A DNA stretch of 28,087 nt, taken from an uncultured Eubacteriales bacterium. GTDB taxonomy: Bacteria; Bacillota; Clostridia; Christensenellales; Aristaeellaceae. Positions 8,357-16,244 of the stretch are shown here, in pieces. A model generated the notes under the pieces. The model did no database searches and had not been told where the DNA came from. It was given only the letters and a program-made list of their open reading frames with translations. Positions within the stretch are counted from its first letter, which is position 1. Each line of letters begins with the position of its first letter. The DNA is taken from positions 1 to 28,087 of the forward strand of contig UQNN01000024.1 of the NCBI GenBank assembly GCA_900542445.1, in the 5' to 3' direction. A program made the position numbers and the translations under genes.

Positions 8357-8914
8357 TTAGGTCGGCAGTTCGTCCAGCGGCGTGATGGCAATGGGCGATT
8401 CGCCGATCTTCGGGCGGCTCTTGAGCTTATACTCCGGCGCGAAAAAGTCGCCGTCCTTGATCTCGATATCGGCGGGCGTTCCCTTGCAGTGTTTGCAGGT
8501 GAATTTCAGGTAGCCCGTCGTCTCTCCGTCGCCGTCCTTCTCCTCGGTATAGATGTTGACCGTGAACGGCGTTCGGTTCACCACCTCGCCCATCTTCGGA
8601 CCCGTGTATCCTTCAAACTTGCCCTCTGTGCCAACCGTACTCACGCCGCCGTCCACCAGCGCAAACACGGGCGGACTCATGACCATATCCTTCATGGTCA
8701 GGTCATAGCCCTTCGTCAGGTCCTCCGTCTTGAGCTGCGCCAGCAGTCGGTTCAGCTTGCGCAGCTCTTTTTCTTCGCCCTCCGAGACAAAGGCTTCCAG
8801 CTTCATCTCGTTGGCGGTATCGACCACATAGGTCTTGGGCGTGGTTTCCTCCGTCACCAGCTCCACGCGGGCGACATTTGCCAGCGGAATCTGCACAATT
8901 TTCTCGTTTGCCAT
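8357..8914 (-). CDS. Major tail tube protein
   Basis: The 185-residue protein is encoded between the tail terminator-like gene and the chaperone, the invariant place of the tube protein. It begins MANEKIVQIPLANVARVELV and carries several beta-strand-rich stretches and a short CKHC motif (KFTCKHCKG). Length and position match siphovirus tube proteins, which stack as hexamers around the tape measure. AGGAGG lies six bases before ATG 8914. A perfect 7-bp inverted repeat (GCGGTCT/AGACCGC, 8926-8940) lies immediately upstream of the ribosome binding site and could influence its access. I rely more on synteny than on sequence for the name. Confidence 0.78.
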   Translation of the reverse strand: MANEKIVQIPLANVARVELVTEETTPKTYVVDTANEMKLEAFVSEGEEKELRKLNRLLAQLKTEDLTKGYDLTMKDMVMSPPVFALVDGGVSTVGTEGKFEGYTGPKMGEVVNRTPFTVNIYTEEKDGDGETTGYLKFTCKHCKGTPADIEIKDGDFFAPEYKLKSRPKIGESPIAITPLDELPT

Positions 8915-9007
8915 ACTTCCTCCTAGCGGTCTGAGACCGCGTTCACTTCCGCCGCAGCTTACTAACTCAAAAAGTTTTGCGCACGCGGGCAGACTTTGTA
9001 CGATTTC

Positions 9008-9367
9008 CTACGATAAAATCGCGCGCAGCGCCTGATACTCCAGCGATTGGCTGCGTGCGTCAAAATCTTCTTCCAGCATCTCGATGCCCTCGTTGCCTGT
9101 CGGTCGAAGCTGACTTTTCAGCCCGCGCATGATCCGCCTGACCTCCGCCACGAAAGCGGGCAGGTCGCCGCCCACGCGCGGCACAAAGCAATAGAGCGTC
9201 ACCGTCCGATAACCGATTCCCGCCGCGCCGGACATACCGCGCGCGTATGCGCCGCCTCCTCGAACGACCACATACGGCGCGCGGCACTTGCCGGTCGCCA
9301 CGCCGGGCTTATAGGTCAAAATACCGGATGCAGTTAAATGTTCCATCGTCCGCTGGCATGCATCCAT
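9008..9367 (-). CDS. Tail terminator / tail completion protein
   Basis: A 119-residue protein, starting at or near ATG 9367 directly against the end of the gp10-like gene (stop at 9368). The sequence YVVVRGGGAYARGMSGAAGIGYRTVTLYCFVP, seen in parts, has the strand pattern of siphovirus tail terminators, in which a monomer of 110-130 residues forms a hexameric ring that caps the tube. It precedes the tube gene, as expected. No catalytic motif is seen. Confidence 0.65.
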   Translation of the reverse strand: MDACQRTMEHLTASGILTYKPGVATGKCRAPYVVVRGGGAYARGMSGAAGIGYRTVTLYCFVPRVGGDLPAFVAEVRRIMRGLKSQLRPTGNEGIEMLEEDFDARSQSLEYQALRAILS

Positions 9368-9709
9368 CTATCTGACCACCTTCCGCGAGTCGTCCATGAT
9401 TTTCTGCACGTTCGCCTGCACGGTCGCCCAGAGAATCGCGAACCTGCCTTCATGCCCCAGCTCCAGATACGCGCTGTATTCCATGTTGCCGGATATGCCA
9501 ATGCGCAGCTTTTTGCCCTGCCAGCCGGAGTATCCGGTGATGGTCTGGCGCGCAAGCCCCGTCCTGTCTGTCCATCCGGCGTTGCGCTTGGCTTCTCCCT
9601 CCATGCGCGCCGCCGCGTTCTGCCCGACCTTCTCAGCGGCGAACATGCTGCGCTGCTTGATGGCAGACATATTCGTGAGAAAATCCTTCGCGTCAATTTT
9701 CAATCCCAT
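9368..9709 (-). CDS. HK97 gp10-like neck / tail completion protein
   Basis: The 113-residue product begins MGLKIDAKDFLTNMSAI and has the features of the HK97-gp10 family: an N-terminal helix rich in Ala and Lys, then GWTDRTGLARQTI (the family's W-x-D-x-T-G-x-L-R signature) and a strand segment ISGNMEYSAYLELGHEG. These proteins join the head connector to the tail terminator. It overlaps the preceding gene by 17 nt and abuts the next, typical of a tightly packed head-tail cluster. Confidence 0.85.
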   Translation of the reverse strand: MGLKIDAKDFLTNMSAIKQRSMFAAEKVGQNAAARMEGEAKRNAGWTDRTGLARQTITGYSGWQGKKLRIGISGNMEYSAYLELGHEGRFAILWATVQANVQKIMDDSRKVVR

Positions 9710-10082
9710 CCGGCTCGCCCTCTTTCAGCACCACGTCGCAGAGGATGCCCATCTGCACGTCGGCGTGCAGCACCGTGTACCATCTGCCCGTGATGTTCAG
9801 CCCGTCGCCCTCCTGCAAGCTCCGCGCCGTATCGCCGAGGGCACAGCACAACCTCGGCGCGTCCATCCGGGCGATTACGCCGGGAATATCCACTAGCACA
9901 TTGGCGGTCTGACCGCGCTCATAGCGCACGCCGTACACGCAGCCGATCTTCTGCGCGCCGCCTATCGGCACGCCGTTCGCGTCCCGCTGCACGCGCCAAA
10001 CCGGCACGCAGACCGCGCCATACGCCGCCAGCGCGCGCCGGAACGTCGCTTCCGCCTGCCGCATTGCAAAGCCGCTCATCAT
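9693..10082 (-). CDS. Head closure (stopper)-like protein
   Basis: A 129-residue protein between the connector and the gp10-like gene. ATG 10082 overlaps the upstream stop as ATGA. The sequence shows a predicted small beta barrel: VCVPVWRV, then GCVYGVRYER, then ITGRWYTVLHADVQMG. This fits the SPP1 gp16/HK97-type stopper that closes the portal after packaging. Assignment rests mainly on size, strand pattern and order. Confidence 0.6.
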   Translation of the reverse strand: MMSGFAMRQAEATFRRALAAYGAVCVPVWRVQRDANGVPIGGAQKIGCVYGVRYERGQTANVLVDIPGVIARMDAPRLCCALGDTARSLQEGDGLNITGRWYTVLHADVQMGILCDVVLKEGEPDGIEN

Positions 10083-10399
10083 GTGCCGTCCGCCCTTCCT
10101 GCCGGTTTCGTCCCGTTCGGGCGCACGCTCCGCGCTCTGCCCAGCCAGTAGGCGCGCTGATCCGGCAGCTCCGTGCCGCCCGACAGCCGCACCGCCGAGT
10201 TTTCCGCCTTGCGGATCAGCACGTCATACGCCGCGCGGCGCACGTCGCCCTCGTGCAGCTCCAGCAGCATCGCAAGCTGCGCGTCCGTATACATCCGGGC
10301 GGATGCGGGCGGCGACATACAGCCGCAGCCCGTTTCCGTGTTCCCGCCCGGCGCGTCAAGCTCTTCGGTCAGCAGCTTGAGCCGTTCAAGGTCAGTCAT
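10079..10399 (-). CDS. Head-tail connector (adaptor)-like protein
   Basis: The 106-residue protein has a helical core (YTDAQLAMLLELHEGDVRRAAYDVL in two parts) resembling the Gp6/Gp15-type adaptors that dock under the portal, then an Arg/Pro/Gly-rich tail. A GCGCM cysteine patch near residue 25 is unusual but unexplained. It overlaps the downstream stopper gene by four bases and the upstream small gene by eight. Confidence 0.6.
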   Translation of the reverse strand: MTDLERLKLLTEELDAPGGNTETGCGCMSPPASARMYTDAQLAMLLELHEGDVRRAAYDVLIRKAENSAVRLSGGTELPDQRAYWLGRARSVRPNGTKPAGRADGT

Positions 10400-10640
10400 T
10401 GCCCGCCACCGTCCTGCACGGAAGCCCGACGCAGGCAGCCCGCTTGCAGGCTTCCAGCAGGAATGCTTTCACGTCCGCCTGCACGCCCTCGTCGTTTTCA
10501 GAGACATAACCCGCGTCCAGCACGTCAAGGTTCAGGCTGAGCGACGTGGTGCTATACGTCGCGTGCAGCATCACCTTCTGGTTATTCGCCGCGTCGCGGA
10601 TATCCGCGTTCAAACTGAAACTTTCCCTCGTCGTCAGCAT
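10392..10640 (-). CDS. Small head protein of unknown function
   Basis: An 82-residue product directly after the capsid gene (gap 3 nt). It starts MLTTRESFSLNADIRDAAN and contains alternating strands (SLSLNLDVLDAGYV), then a helix ending in ACKRAACVGLP. Such small proteins often follow the capsid gene in Firmicute siphophages; some are decoration or connector helpers. I do not recognise the family. Confidence 0.6.
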   Translation of the reverse strand: MLTTRESFSLNADIRDAANNQKVMLHATYSTTSLSLNLDVLDAGYVSENDEGVQADVKAFLLEACKRAACVGLPCRTVAGND

Positions 10641-10643
10641 CGC

Positions 10644-11567
10644 TTAACCCTCCCCATCCAGCGTCGTATCCTTCGCCGCAAGGCTCACGCGGAAGCCGTC
10701 GAGCTTATTCTTCGGAATCCAAAGTTCATGGAACTTGCGATAGTCAAGGTGCCACGCGCGCGCCTTCTGCCACGTCTCCGGGTCGAACAGGCGCATCTTA
10801 TCGGTCTTGGAAACCGCAATCGGCGCGGAACGCGGGCAGATAATCCAGTTGATTGCCTGCGCGCCCTCCGCCTTGGCATAGCCGCCCTTATCCGCCTTGT
10901 TGATGGTGATGCGGCTGTTCATGCGCGCGGTCGGCGCGGGCAGGATCGGCACCTCGTCGATCACCTTCACGCGGGTTTCAATTTCGCCGCGCTTGAAGTT
11001 GGTCACGTCGAGCTTCTTGGAGATCTCCGTGCTCGTGGAAAGCATCGTGGCAATCGTGCTGGAAAGAATCACAACCAGCGGAACGTCGCTGCCCACTGCG
11101 TCACGCACACCGCCGATATCGTTCTGCAATTCCTTGTAGACCGAATTAGCCGCCGCTGTATATGCGCTTCGACGATCCTTGCCGACCAGCTTCGCAATCT
11201 TGCTCAGGCGGTAGCTGTCCACCTCCGGCACGACCCGCGTGCGCTGGAACTCGCCCGCCAGCAGGCTCATCAGGTCGAGAACGCCGCTTTCGTCCACTTC
11301 CATTTCATCCACGGTAAAGCCGGTGCCTCGGTCCTGCGTCAGCCTCTCGGTCTGATAGACCAGCGTCACGTCGCCCTCCGCGAAGCCGAGCTGTCGGTCG
11401 TAGTCCTTGAGCCCATCCATAGCAATAGACGGAATCTTGATTTCATCGCCGCCGCTGTACTTAACGGGACCGGCGTTTGCTTCCATGAAGCCGGTCACAG
11501 CGCCCTGAACCATCGCCTTGTCCAGCATTTTCTGAATCAGGTCAACCTTTTCAATGTTGTTCGCCAT
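10644..11567 (-). CDS. Major capsid protein (HK97-fold)
   Basis: The 307-residue protein begins MANNIEKVDLIQKMLDKAMVQ and contains IKIPSIAMDGLKDYDR and a later VILSSTIATML-to-VKVIDEVPILPAP pattern that is typical of Firmicute HK97-fold capsids lacking a long delta domain. A good ribosome binding site (GAGAGGAAAAGA) precedes ATG 11567. It follows a scaffold-like gene by 24 nt, so no protease is needed and none is visible; this fits an SPP1-type scaffold/capsid pair. Order scaffold-capsid-connectors matches the SPP1/PBSX portal and terminase upstream. Confidence 0.88.
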   Translation of the reverse strand: MANNIEKVDLIQKMLDKAMVQGAVTGFMEANAGPVKYSGGDEIKIPSIAMDGLKDYDRQLGFAEGDVTLVYQTERLTQDRGTGFTVDEMEVDESGVLDLMSLLAGEFQRTRVVPEVDSYRLSKIAKLVGKDRRSAYTAAANSVYKELQNDIGGVRDAVGSDVPLVVILSSTIATMLSTSTEISKKLDVTNFKRGEIETRVKVIDEVPILPAPTARMNSRITINKADKGGYAKAEGAQAINWIICPRSAPIAVSKTDKMRLFDPETWQKARAWHLDYRKFHELWIPKNKLDGFRVSLAAKDTTLDGEG

Positions 11568-11591
11568 CTTCTTTTCCTCTCTTTCCTGCTC

Positions 11592-12128
11592 TTAATAAGC
11601 GCCCATAATGTTCTCCCGAATCTTTGCGTCGAGCGCGTCCTCTGCATTGCCGCTTCTGCGGGCAAAATTGCCCGTGCTGCCCGTACCCGCGCCGCCGCAC
11701 AGCTCCGGCACGGCTTCCAGTACCTTGGCGACCGCCGCGTCGAGCTTGTCCTGCGCATCCGCCGCGTCGAGATCGATGCCCTCCGTATCGCACATGCGCA
11801 GCACATACGGGATGCGTTCCTTCGGCACGCCCGCCAGCGCCGCAGCCGTTCGCAATTCCGCCTGCATCGCGCGCGCGTTCGCTGTCACAACGCGCGCCGC
11901 GAGGTCGTCCGCCTTGTCGTCCTTCTTGGGTTCATCCTTCGGGACAGGCTGCTCCTTGCCAGCGGGTGCAGCCGTCTGCGCTGCTTTCGCCGCAGCGTCC
12001 CCGGTCTGCTCGGTCGTTTCAGGCTGCTGGTTGTCATGCTGCTCCTGCTCGTTTTCAGCATCGGCAGCAGGCGCGCCATCCGGCACACCGTCAGGGGCAA
12101 AACAAAACATGCGAAAGGGGTTAAACAT
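11592..12128 (-). CDS. Capsid scaffolding protein
   Basis: The 178-residue protein lies immediately before the capsid gene. Residues 15-75 are an acidic, Gln/Ala/Pro-rich disordered region, followed by a long helical segment (ARVVTANARAMQAELRTAAA) and a C-terminus with ALDAKIRENIMGAY, the usual plan for phage scaffolds. Start ATG 12128 has AGGAGG with 8-nt spacing. It is the first gene after a strong promoter (12338-12366), a structured leader and a terminator hairpin that ends 33 nt upstream of the ATG. Its expression may therefore be set apart from the upstream portal and MuF genes. Confidence 0.8.
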   Translation of the reverse strand: MFNPFRMFCFAPDGVPDGAPAADAENEQEQHDNQQPETTEQTGDAAAKAAQTAAPAGKEQPVPKDEPKKDDKADDLAARVVTANARAMQAELRTAAALAGVPKERIPYVLRMCDTEGIDLDAADAQDKLDAAVAKVLEAVPELCGGAGTGSTGNFARRSGNAEDALDAKIRENIMGAY

Positions 12129-12160
12129 TTTTTCGTCCTCCTGTCAAAATTTTTGGTATG

Positions 12161-12187
12161 TAAAAAGCGCGCCCTTGCGGGTGCGCT
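12161..12187 (-). terminator. Intrinsic terminator in the scaffold leader
   Basis: Minus-strand arms AGCGCACCC and GGGCGCGCT (8 of 9 paired, loop GCAA) followed by TTTTT. It lies between the promoter at 12338 and the scaffold ATG, so it should attenuate that transcript unless bypassed. Confidence 0.75.
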
Positions 12188-12331
12188 CAGAATATTTGAT
12201 ATAAAAGGAAAGGGGCGGGCTTTCGCCCATCCCCTTAGCCTTGCATCCGGCGGGTGTGCCCCTTCCCGCATTTCTTTTGACCCAGAGGGTGTGTAGCAGC
12301 ACAATCTCTACTTCAAATGCTCGGCTATCCT
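12188..12331 (-). ncRNA. Structured leader RNA or small RNA before scaffold gene
   Basis: Transcript predicted from the 12338 promoter. On the minus strand I can pair TAGCC with GGCTA (closing stem), GCATTT with AAATGC, CGGG with CCCG and GTAG with CTAC, giving a multibranched fold. A strong hairpin GGGGATGGGC / GCCCGCCCC with GAAA loop (12212-12234) follows, then TTTCCTTTT and the downstream terminator. No ORF with a ribosome binding site lies in it. Multi-branch domain plus terminator resembles a cis-regulatory RNA, but no known family is recognised. Confidence 0.5.
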
Positions 12332-12337
12332 ATGTCT

Positions 12338-12366
12338 ATTATATCATTTCTATTCTTTGCTGTAAA
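12338..12366 (-). promoter_or_regulatory. Strong sigma70-type promoter driving scaffold/capsid genes
   Basis: Minus strand TTTACA (12366-12361), 17-bp spacer, TATAAT (12343-12338): 5 of 6 and 6 of 6 to consensus. It overlaps the end of the MuF toxin gene, so it lies inside the late operon. Predicted start near 12331 gives a ~200-nt leader. Confidence 0.75.
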
Positions 12367-13759
12367 GAATCTCGCTTTTCTTTTTCAGTTTCTCCACGTT
12401 CTTATCCCGGATTCGGTAGAACGTCATGACGGAGTTTTTCCTCTTTTCATCCTCACCCGGCAGCACGAGCCGCACAATGGCGTTCAAATTCGTGTCCTTC
12501 GTTTTCCGAATCATAAGGACCGTTCCTTCGTGCTTTTCGTCCACCAGAATCAAATCGGGTTCCCGAATCGTCTGAACGCCGTACTTTTCAAACAGCGCAT
12601 AATCTTCGGGATGTCGTTCTTGGATGTGCGCCGCTCGTTCTTCGGTCAGGATGGTTTCGCTCGTCCGAATCTTTCCAAACTTTTCCTCAAGCAGATTCAG
12701 GTTAATATCCGCCAGCTTTCTGATTTTAACCGACGTTTCTTCGTTCGCCGCCGCTTTCATCTCAATGCGGGTCAAGGCAGGTTTTCCGGCTTTCCATTCG
12801 CCGAACGCCGCATCCAGCTCCGCATCCTCGCCGCCGTCCACCCACGCGCCGAGCCGATCCGCCACGTCCGAAAGCTCCGGCACGACCTGCCACGTCGCGC
12901 AAAGGCACTGCGCATGCGGCATGGGTACGTCGTCAATCGGAAAGTTTCCGCGCCCCAGTCCTTCGTCGTGGCTGGCGTATGCGTCGCAGATATCCTCGCC
13001 GAATCGGGTGACCTGCCGCTCGTAGTGACTGGGGCTGAGCTGCCAGTGCATCGCTTTACAAAACGGGTTTGCCTTCGCCGCCGCCATGTTCGCCGCCCAG
13101 TATGCGTGGTTAATCGCCGTGCGTGCCAGCCGCTGCGCGTTGTAGTCAATCTGCCGATCAAAGGGAATATCCGGGTAAAGCGTCAGCCAGCTGACCGGCA
13201 TTTTCGCTTTCGGGCTGACATACGCCTCCAAGTCCTGCGCGATTTGCAGCGCGCTGCGATGCTGGGCTATCCCCTGCGTGAGGATATCTTCAATGCTGCC
13301 TTGCAGCTGGTCGGTGCGGTTCCATATCCGGCGCGACAGGCTTTTTCCGTCGCGGTACATCCGCCCGTCGATCAGCATCCGCAGCGCCGCGTCCGGCGTT
13401 CGGGAAAATGTGCCGGTAAAGCTCCCGTCCACGCCGATCATTGCCAGCGCGTCGTTCAGCCACCCTTCCACCGTATCACCCGGCAGCCCTGCCGACTTTC
13501 GCATGCCGGAGAGAATTGTGCCGCCCAGTTCGCCGCGCATCTGCTCGATGCGCTTTTCGAGGGCTTTCTGGTAATCCGTCACCCAGCGCTCAGTCAGCGT
13601 TCCCGCCTTGGTCGTTTCCGCCCGCTTTGCCAAATCGCGCGCCGCCTGCGTGTAGATGCCCCGAATCTTCTTGCCGGTGATGTCGATGTTCTTCAGGTGC
13701 GCCGCGCGGGCGGCAGCCATGCGCGCTTCAAAGTCCTTGTAGGTCATTCCCTGCGCCAT
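12350..13759 (-). CDS. MuF-like minor head protein with C-terminal BECR-fold nuclease (toxin) domain
   Basis: The 469-residue protein combines a MuF (SPP1 gp7-like) head morphogenesis domain with a toxin-like tail. Helices to about residue 230 precede the MuF core (about 235-290: HWQLSPSHYER, ICDAYASHDEGLGRG, PMPHAQCLCAT). After a linker, residues ~368-465 hold the pattern of phage Barnase-EndoU-ColicinE5/RelE (PBECR) nucleases: HIQERHPEDYALF, then IREPDLILVD, VLMIRKT, IVRLVLPG and NSVMTFYRIRD. His383 and the Ser/Thr of SVMTFY are likely active-site positions. MuF proteins enter the capsid, so the nuclease may be injected with DNA. No immunity gene lies directly after it. Start ATG 13759 has AAAGGAG upstream. 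Confidence 0.85.
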   Translation of the reverse strand: MAQGMTYKDFEARMAAARAAHLKNIDITGKKIRGIYTQAARDLAKRAETTKAGTLTERWVTDYQKALEKRIEQMRGELGGTILSGMRKSAGLPGDTVEGWLNDALAMIGVDGSFTGTFSRTPDAALRMLIDGRMYRDGKSLSRRIWNRTDQLQGSIEDILTQGIAQHRSALQIAQDLEAYVSPKAKMPVSWLTLYPDIPFDRQIDYNAQRLARTAINHAYWAANMAAAKANPFCKAMHWQLSPSHYERQVTRFGEDICDAYASHDEGLGRGNFPIDDVPMPHAQCLCATWQVVPELSDVADRLGAWVDGGEDAELDAAFGEWKAGKPALTRIEMKAAANEETSVKIRKLADINLNLLEEKFGKIRTSETILTEERAAHIQERHPEDYALFEKYGVQTIREPDLILVDEKHEGTVLMIRKTKDTNLNAIVRLVLPGEDEKRKNSVMTFYRIRDKNVEKLKKKSEILYSKE

Positions 13760-13890
13760 GCCGCCGCTCGCTCCTTTCCTTTTGCGCGTTTGTCGCGTTT
13801 AACGCGCGTTTTCAGCGCGTCCGCGGCTTTCCGCGTGGGATTTTAGCCCCGCGCGCCGTCGGGCGTTACAGGGCGTTTTTTCGAGCAATC

Positions 13891-13914
13891 AAAAAACGCC
13901 CCGTTTGGAGCGTT
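13891..13914 (-). terminator. Intrinsic terminator after the cargo gene
   Basis: Minus-strand arms AACGCTCC and GGGGCGTT with loop AAAC and a TTTT tract, 20 nt after the stop of the secreted protein gene. A second overlapping palindrome (GGGCGTTTTTT/AAAAAACGCCC, 13871-13901) makes the element partly bidirectional. It separates the portal/cargo genes from MuF. Confidence 0.85.
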
Positions 13915-13933
13915 TCTGCGATTTGATTGTCTT

Positions 13934-14755
13934 TTAGCGGAGACTCGGCAAAAGCCAGAGTTCATCCACATAATCGCCCATTTTCGTAGGCAAAACTGTT
14001 CCGGCTTTAATCTTTTCGATAAGGTCTTTGGACACCGTAAAGCTGATGACCTTGCTCTCGCTGCCATCCTGCATATCTGCAACCGCCCAATATTGAATCT
14101 CGTCGTACTGGTCTCCGCCGCCATCCTTGATGAAATTGACGACCGTGTAATAGTTCTGATTAACCGTCATCTTCTTGGTTGCGCTCGACGTAATCTTGTA
14201 CTTGAGCACGCAGATACCGTCCGTCTCCGTCAAATCCAGCAGCTCGCCATAGTCATTGAAGCCTTTCTTGTTTCCCGGCTCAGCGGTTGGTTCAGCCGTT
14301 GCTTCCGGCATTTGCGTCGGTTCGACCTCCGCCCTTTCCGGCGCGTCCGCCGTGTTGCCGTCCACCACAAGCTCTGTAAAGCTCAGCCCCTCCGCATCCT
14401 CAAACACGGCGTGTACCGTATGCGTGGTTTTCTGTTTTTCCAGCTTGGCTGTAAACGAGCCGTCAATCGTGTAAACCGTGCGCTCGCGTTTCACGTCAAA
14501 ACCGAAAAGCGGCCCGCTGATGGTCTGCCCCGGATACATTTCTTCCAGCGCGCTGCTCAACAAGCCTTTCGCTTCCTTGGCTTTCTCCGATCCGGTCGTC
14601 GTTTGCTCCTTGTAGTAGGCGTTGGCCTCGTCTGCAAGCGCCTTGACTTCCTCAAGGGTCATGCTCTCATAATCCACCTGAGCCGGTTCGGCCATCGCCA
14701 CACTCCCCACACACAACAGTGCGGCTACCCCGGCCGCAATCGCAATCTTCCGCAT
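13934..14755 (-). CDS. Secreted protein of unknown function (moron cargo)
   Basis: The 273-residue protein starts at ATG 14755 behind a near-perfect AAGGAGGG site. Residues 1-22 form a Sec signal peptide: MRK, hydrophobic core, AMA before EP as the likely signal peptidase I site. No lipobox Cys and no LPXTG or membrane anchor is seen. An N-terminal domain has Thr/Lys-rich strands (YTIDGSFTAKLEKQ); a Pro/Glu/Thr linker (EPTQMPEATAEPTAEP) leads to a C-terminal beta-rich domain. No phage function is recognised. It sits between portal and MuF with its own promoter and terminator, the definition of a moron, so I infer expression from the lysogen and action outside the host cell. Confidence 0.8.
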   Translation of the reverse strand: MRKIAIAAGVAALLCVGSVAMAEPAQVDYESMTLEEVKALADEANAYYKEQTTTGSEKAKEAKGLLSSALEEMYPGQTISGPLFGFDVKRERTVYTIDGSFTAKLEKQKTTHTVHAVFEDAEGLSFTELVVDGNTADAPERAEVEPTQMPEATAEPTAEPGNKKGFNDYGELLDLTETDGICVLKYKITSSATKKMTVNQNYYTVVNFIKDGGGDQYDEIQYWAVADMQDGSESKVISFTVSKDLIEKIKAGTVLPTKMGDYVDELWLLPSLR

Positions 14756-14792
14756 GATCTTTACCCTCCTTGGAACGCATTTTATTACCAAC

Positions 14793-14821
14793 AGTATATC
14801 ATCATTCCAATTTAGATTCAA
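14793..14821 (-). promoter_or_regulatory. Promoter of the cargo (moron) gene
   Basis: Minus strand TTGAAT (14821-14816), 17-bp spacer, TATACT (14798-14793): 4 of 6 and 5 of 6 to the sigma70/sigmaA consensus. It overlaps the 3' end of the portal gene and predicts a ~31-nt leader before ATG 14755. Confidence 0.6.
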
Positions 14822-16244
14822 CCATTTCCGCGCGGATTCCATCTTCAAACCCATCGTCCAGCATTTTCTGCTCGCTGACAATCTGCGCAAGTTCGGAATC
14901 GCTGTCCTCATTGGGATGCCACTTGCGCATATAGCACTTCCGGCTGCGCGCCTGCTGGCTGACCTCCTGCAGGTCAAGCGTCCGTTCCGCGTCCTCGTCG
15001 TCGGCGATGGGATAGCGATGGTCGATGCTCACGGTAAAGTCAAGCGCGGGCAGGCTGCCCGCGCCGTAAACGCCCGCCATCTTCACCAGCGCCTGCACCA
15101 TCCACCTAAGCGCCGCGTCCCACTCGTTCCACTTTTCCTCGCACCTCGTCGTCAGCTCCCAGTACAAGGCTTTCATTGCCTTGCCAGATGCCGCAAAGCC
15201 CTTGAGCTGTTCAAGAGATACGTTCGGCACGGACAGCAGGCTGTACATGTCGTTCTTGTCCCGGTTCAGCGCATTCTCGATGCGTTCATTATAGGAAAAC
15301 TGCGCTTCAAGGATTTTCGCATCGACCTGATGGTCGCTGCTGGGGTCTGTCTGTGCGTCGATGATTGCGCCCGGCGCGATCTTCACCCTGTCCATCGTTT
15401 CCTGATTCGCATCGCGGAAAACCCGCTGCGGGAACATATTGAATTTGAGCGCGTCGCGGTCGTCGCTTTTCAGCCGGTTATAGTCGTCCTGATTGTCCCA
15501 GAGGCGCTCCACGTCGCTCTTTCCCGTCATGTCGCCGGTCAAACCGTCGTTGATGATGACATAGACCGGGATGAAGTCAAGCCCCGTGTTCTCGTCGCTG
15601 TGGGTCTCGCTGATTGTCCGTCCCGTGCCGTCATACAACCCCTCGGTCAGATAGCAGCGCCCATCCCGCAGCTCGTACTTCTGCCGCCAGATGCGCTGCT
15701 TGAGCCTGTCCGTGCTTTCATTCGTGTGGTAGAAGAAGATGACCTTCGTCAGCCTGTCCACGTCCTCCGGGTCGGTGTCGAAAACAAACTCCAAACTGGG
15801 GCGAAACTGAATCCCCAGCCTGCCGCCGCGCCTGCCCGTGAGCTTGAGCGCAACGCGCTTGCCGATGAAGCAGTCCTTCGCCGCATCCAGCAGCTTCTTG
15901 CTCCACTTCTGCTCTTCCAGCAGCGCGGTCAGCCAACTGCCGATGACGTCTGCGTTCGCCTGCGCCGCCTGATTGTCCTTTTCCTTGGGGACGATGTGCA
16001 GCTCAGGCTCCACGCCCATCATATAGCGTGCTTCCTTGCCGATCAGCTCCGCGATGATGTTCGTCACCTTGACGGTCGGCGTGTAGTCCAGCCCATTGGT
16101 ATTGACCTGCCACCGCTGCCCATCGCCGTCGTACAGGCTGTAAAGCCGGATGATCTCGTCGATATCCCGCGTCACCTGCTCGCCGAGCAGTCCGGCAAGT
16201 TCCTGCTTGATCCAGTCTGTGCTGTTAAGTTGATAAGGCTGCAT
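14802..16244 (-). CDS. Portal protein (SPP1 Gp6-like)
   Basis: The 480-residue protein begins MQPYQLNSTDWIKQE and contains NIIAELIGKEARYMMGVEPE, then the SPP1 Gp6-type core (IPVYVIINDGLTGDMTGKSD) and a helical C-terminal part with the acidic end DDEDAERTLDLQ. The portal forms a dodecamer at the packaging vertex. ATG 16244 overlaps the terminase stop by one base. It belongs to the SPP1/PBSX portal group rather than the Mu gp29 (DUF935) group. Confidence 0.93.
   Translation of the reverse strand: MQPYQLNSTDWIKQELAGLLGEQVTRDIDEIIRLYSLYDGDGQRWQVNTNGLDYTPTVKVTNIIAELIGKEARYMMGVEPELHIVPKEKDNQAAQANADVIGSWLTALLEEQKWSKKLLDAAKDCFIGKRVALKLTGRRGGRLGIQFRPSLEFVFDTDPEDVDRLTKVIFFYHTNESTDRLKQRIWRQKYELRDGRCYLTEGLYDGTGRTISETHSDENTGLDFIPVYVIINDGLTGDMTGKSDVERLWDNQDDYNRLKSDDRDALKFNMFPQRVFRDANQETMDRVKIAPGAIIDAQTDPSSDHQVDAKILEAQFSYNERIENALNRDKNDMYSLLSVPNVSLEQLKGFAASGKAMKALYWELTTRCEEKWNEWDAALRWMVQALVKMAGVYGAGSLPALDFTVSIDHRYPIADDEDAERTLDLQEVSQQARSRKCYMRKWHPNEDSDSELAQIVSEQKMLDDGFEDGIRAEMVESKLE

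Noticed and set aside
8926..8940. Perfect palindrome GCGGTCT/AGACCGC as a terminator
   Set aside because: No T-tract on either strand; at most a translational control hairpin before the tube gene.
11885..12304. Minus-strand 139-aa frame across the scaffold leader
   Set aside because: Crosses the terminator and structured leader, in the wrong frame for the scaffold, without ribosome binding site.
14756..14977. Longer frame of the secreted protein
   Set aside because: Overlaps the portal gene and the promoter; the start at 14755 gives a clear signal peptide and an AAGGAGGG site.
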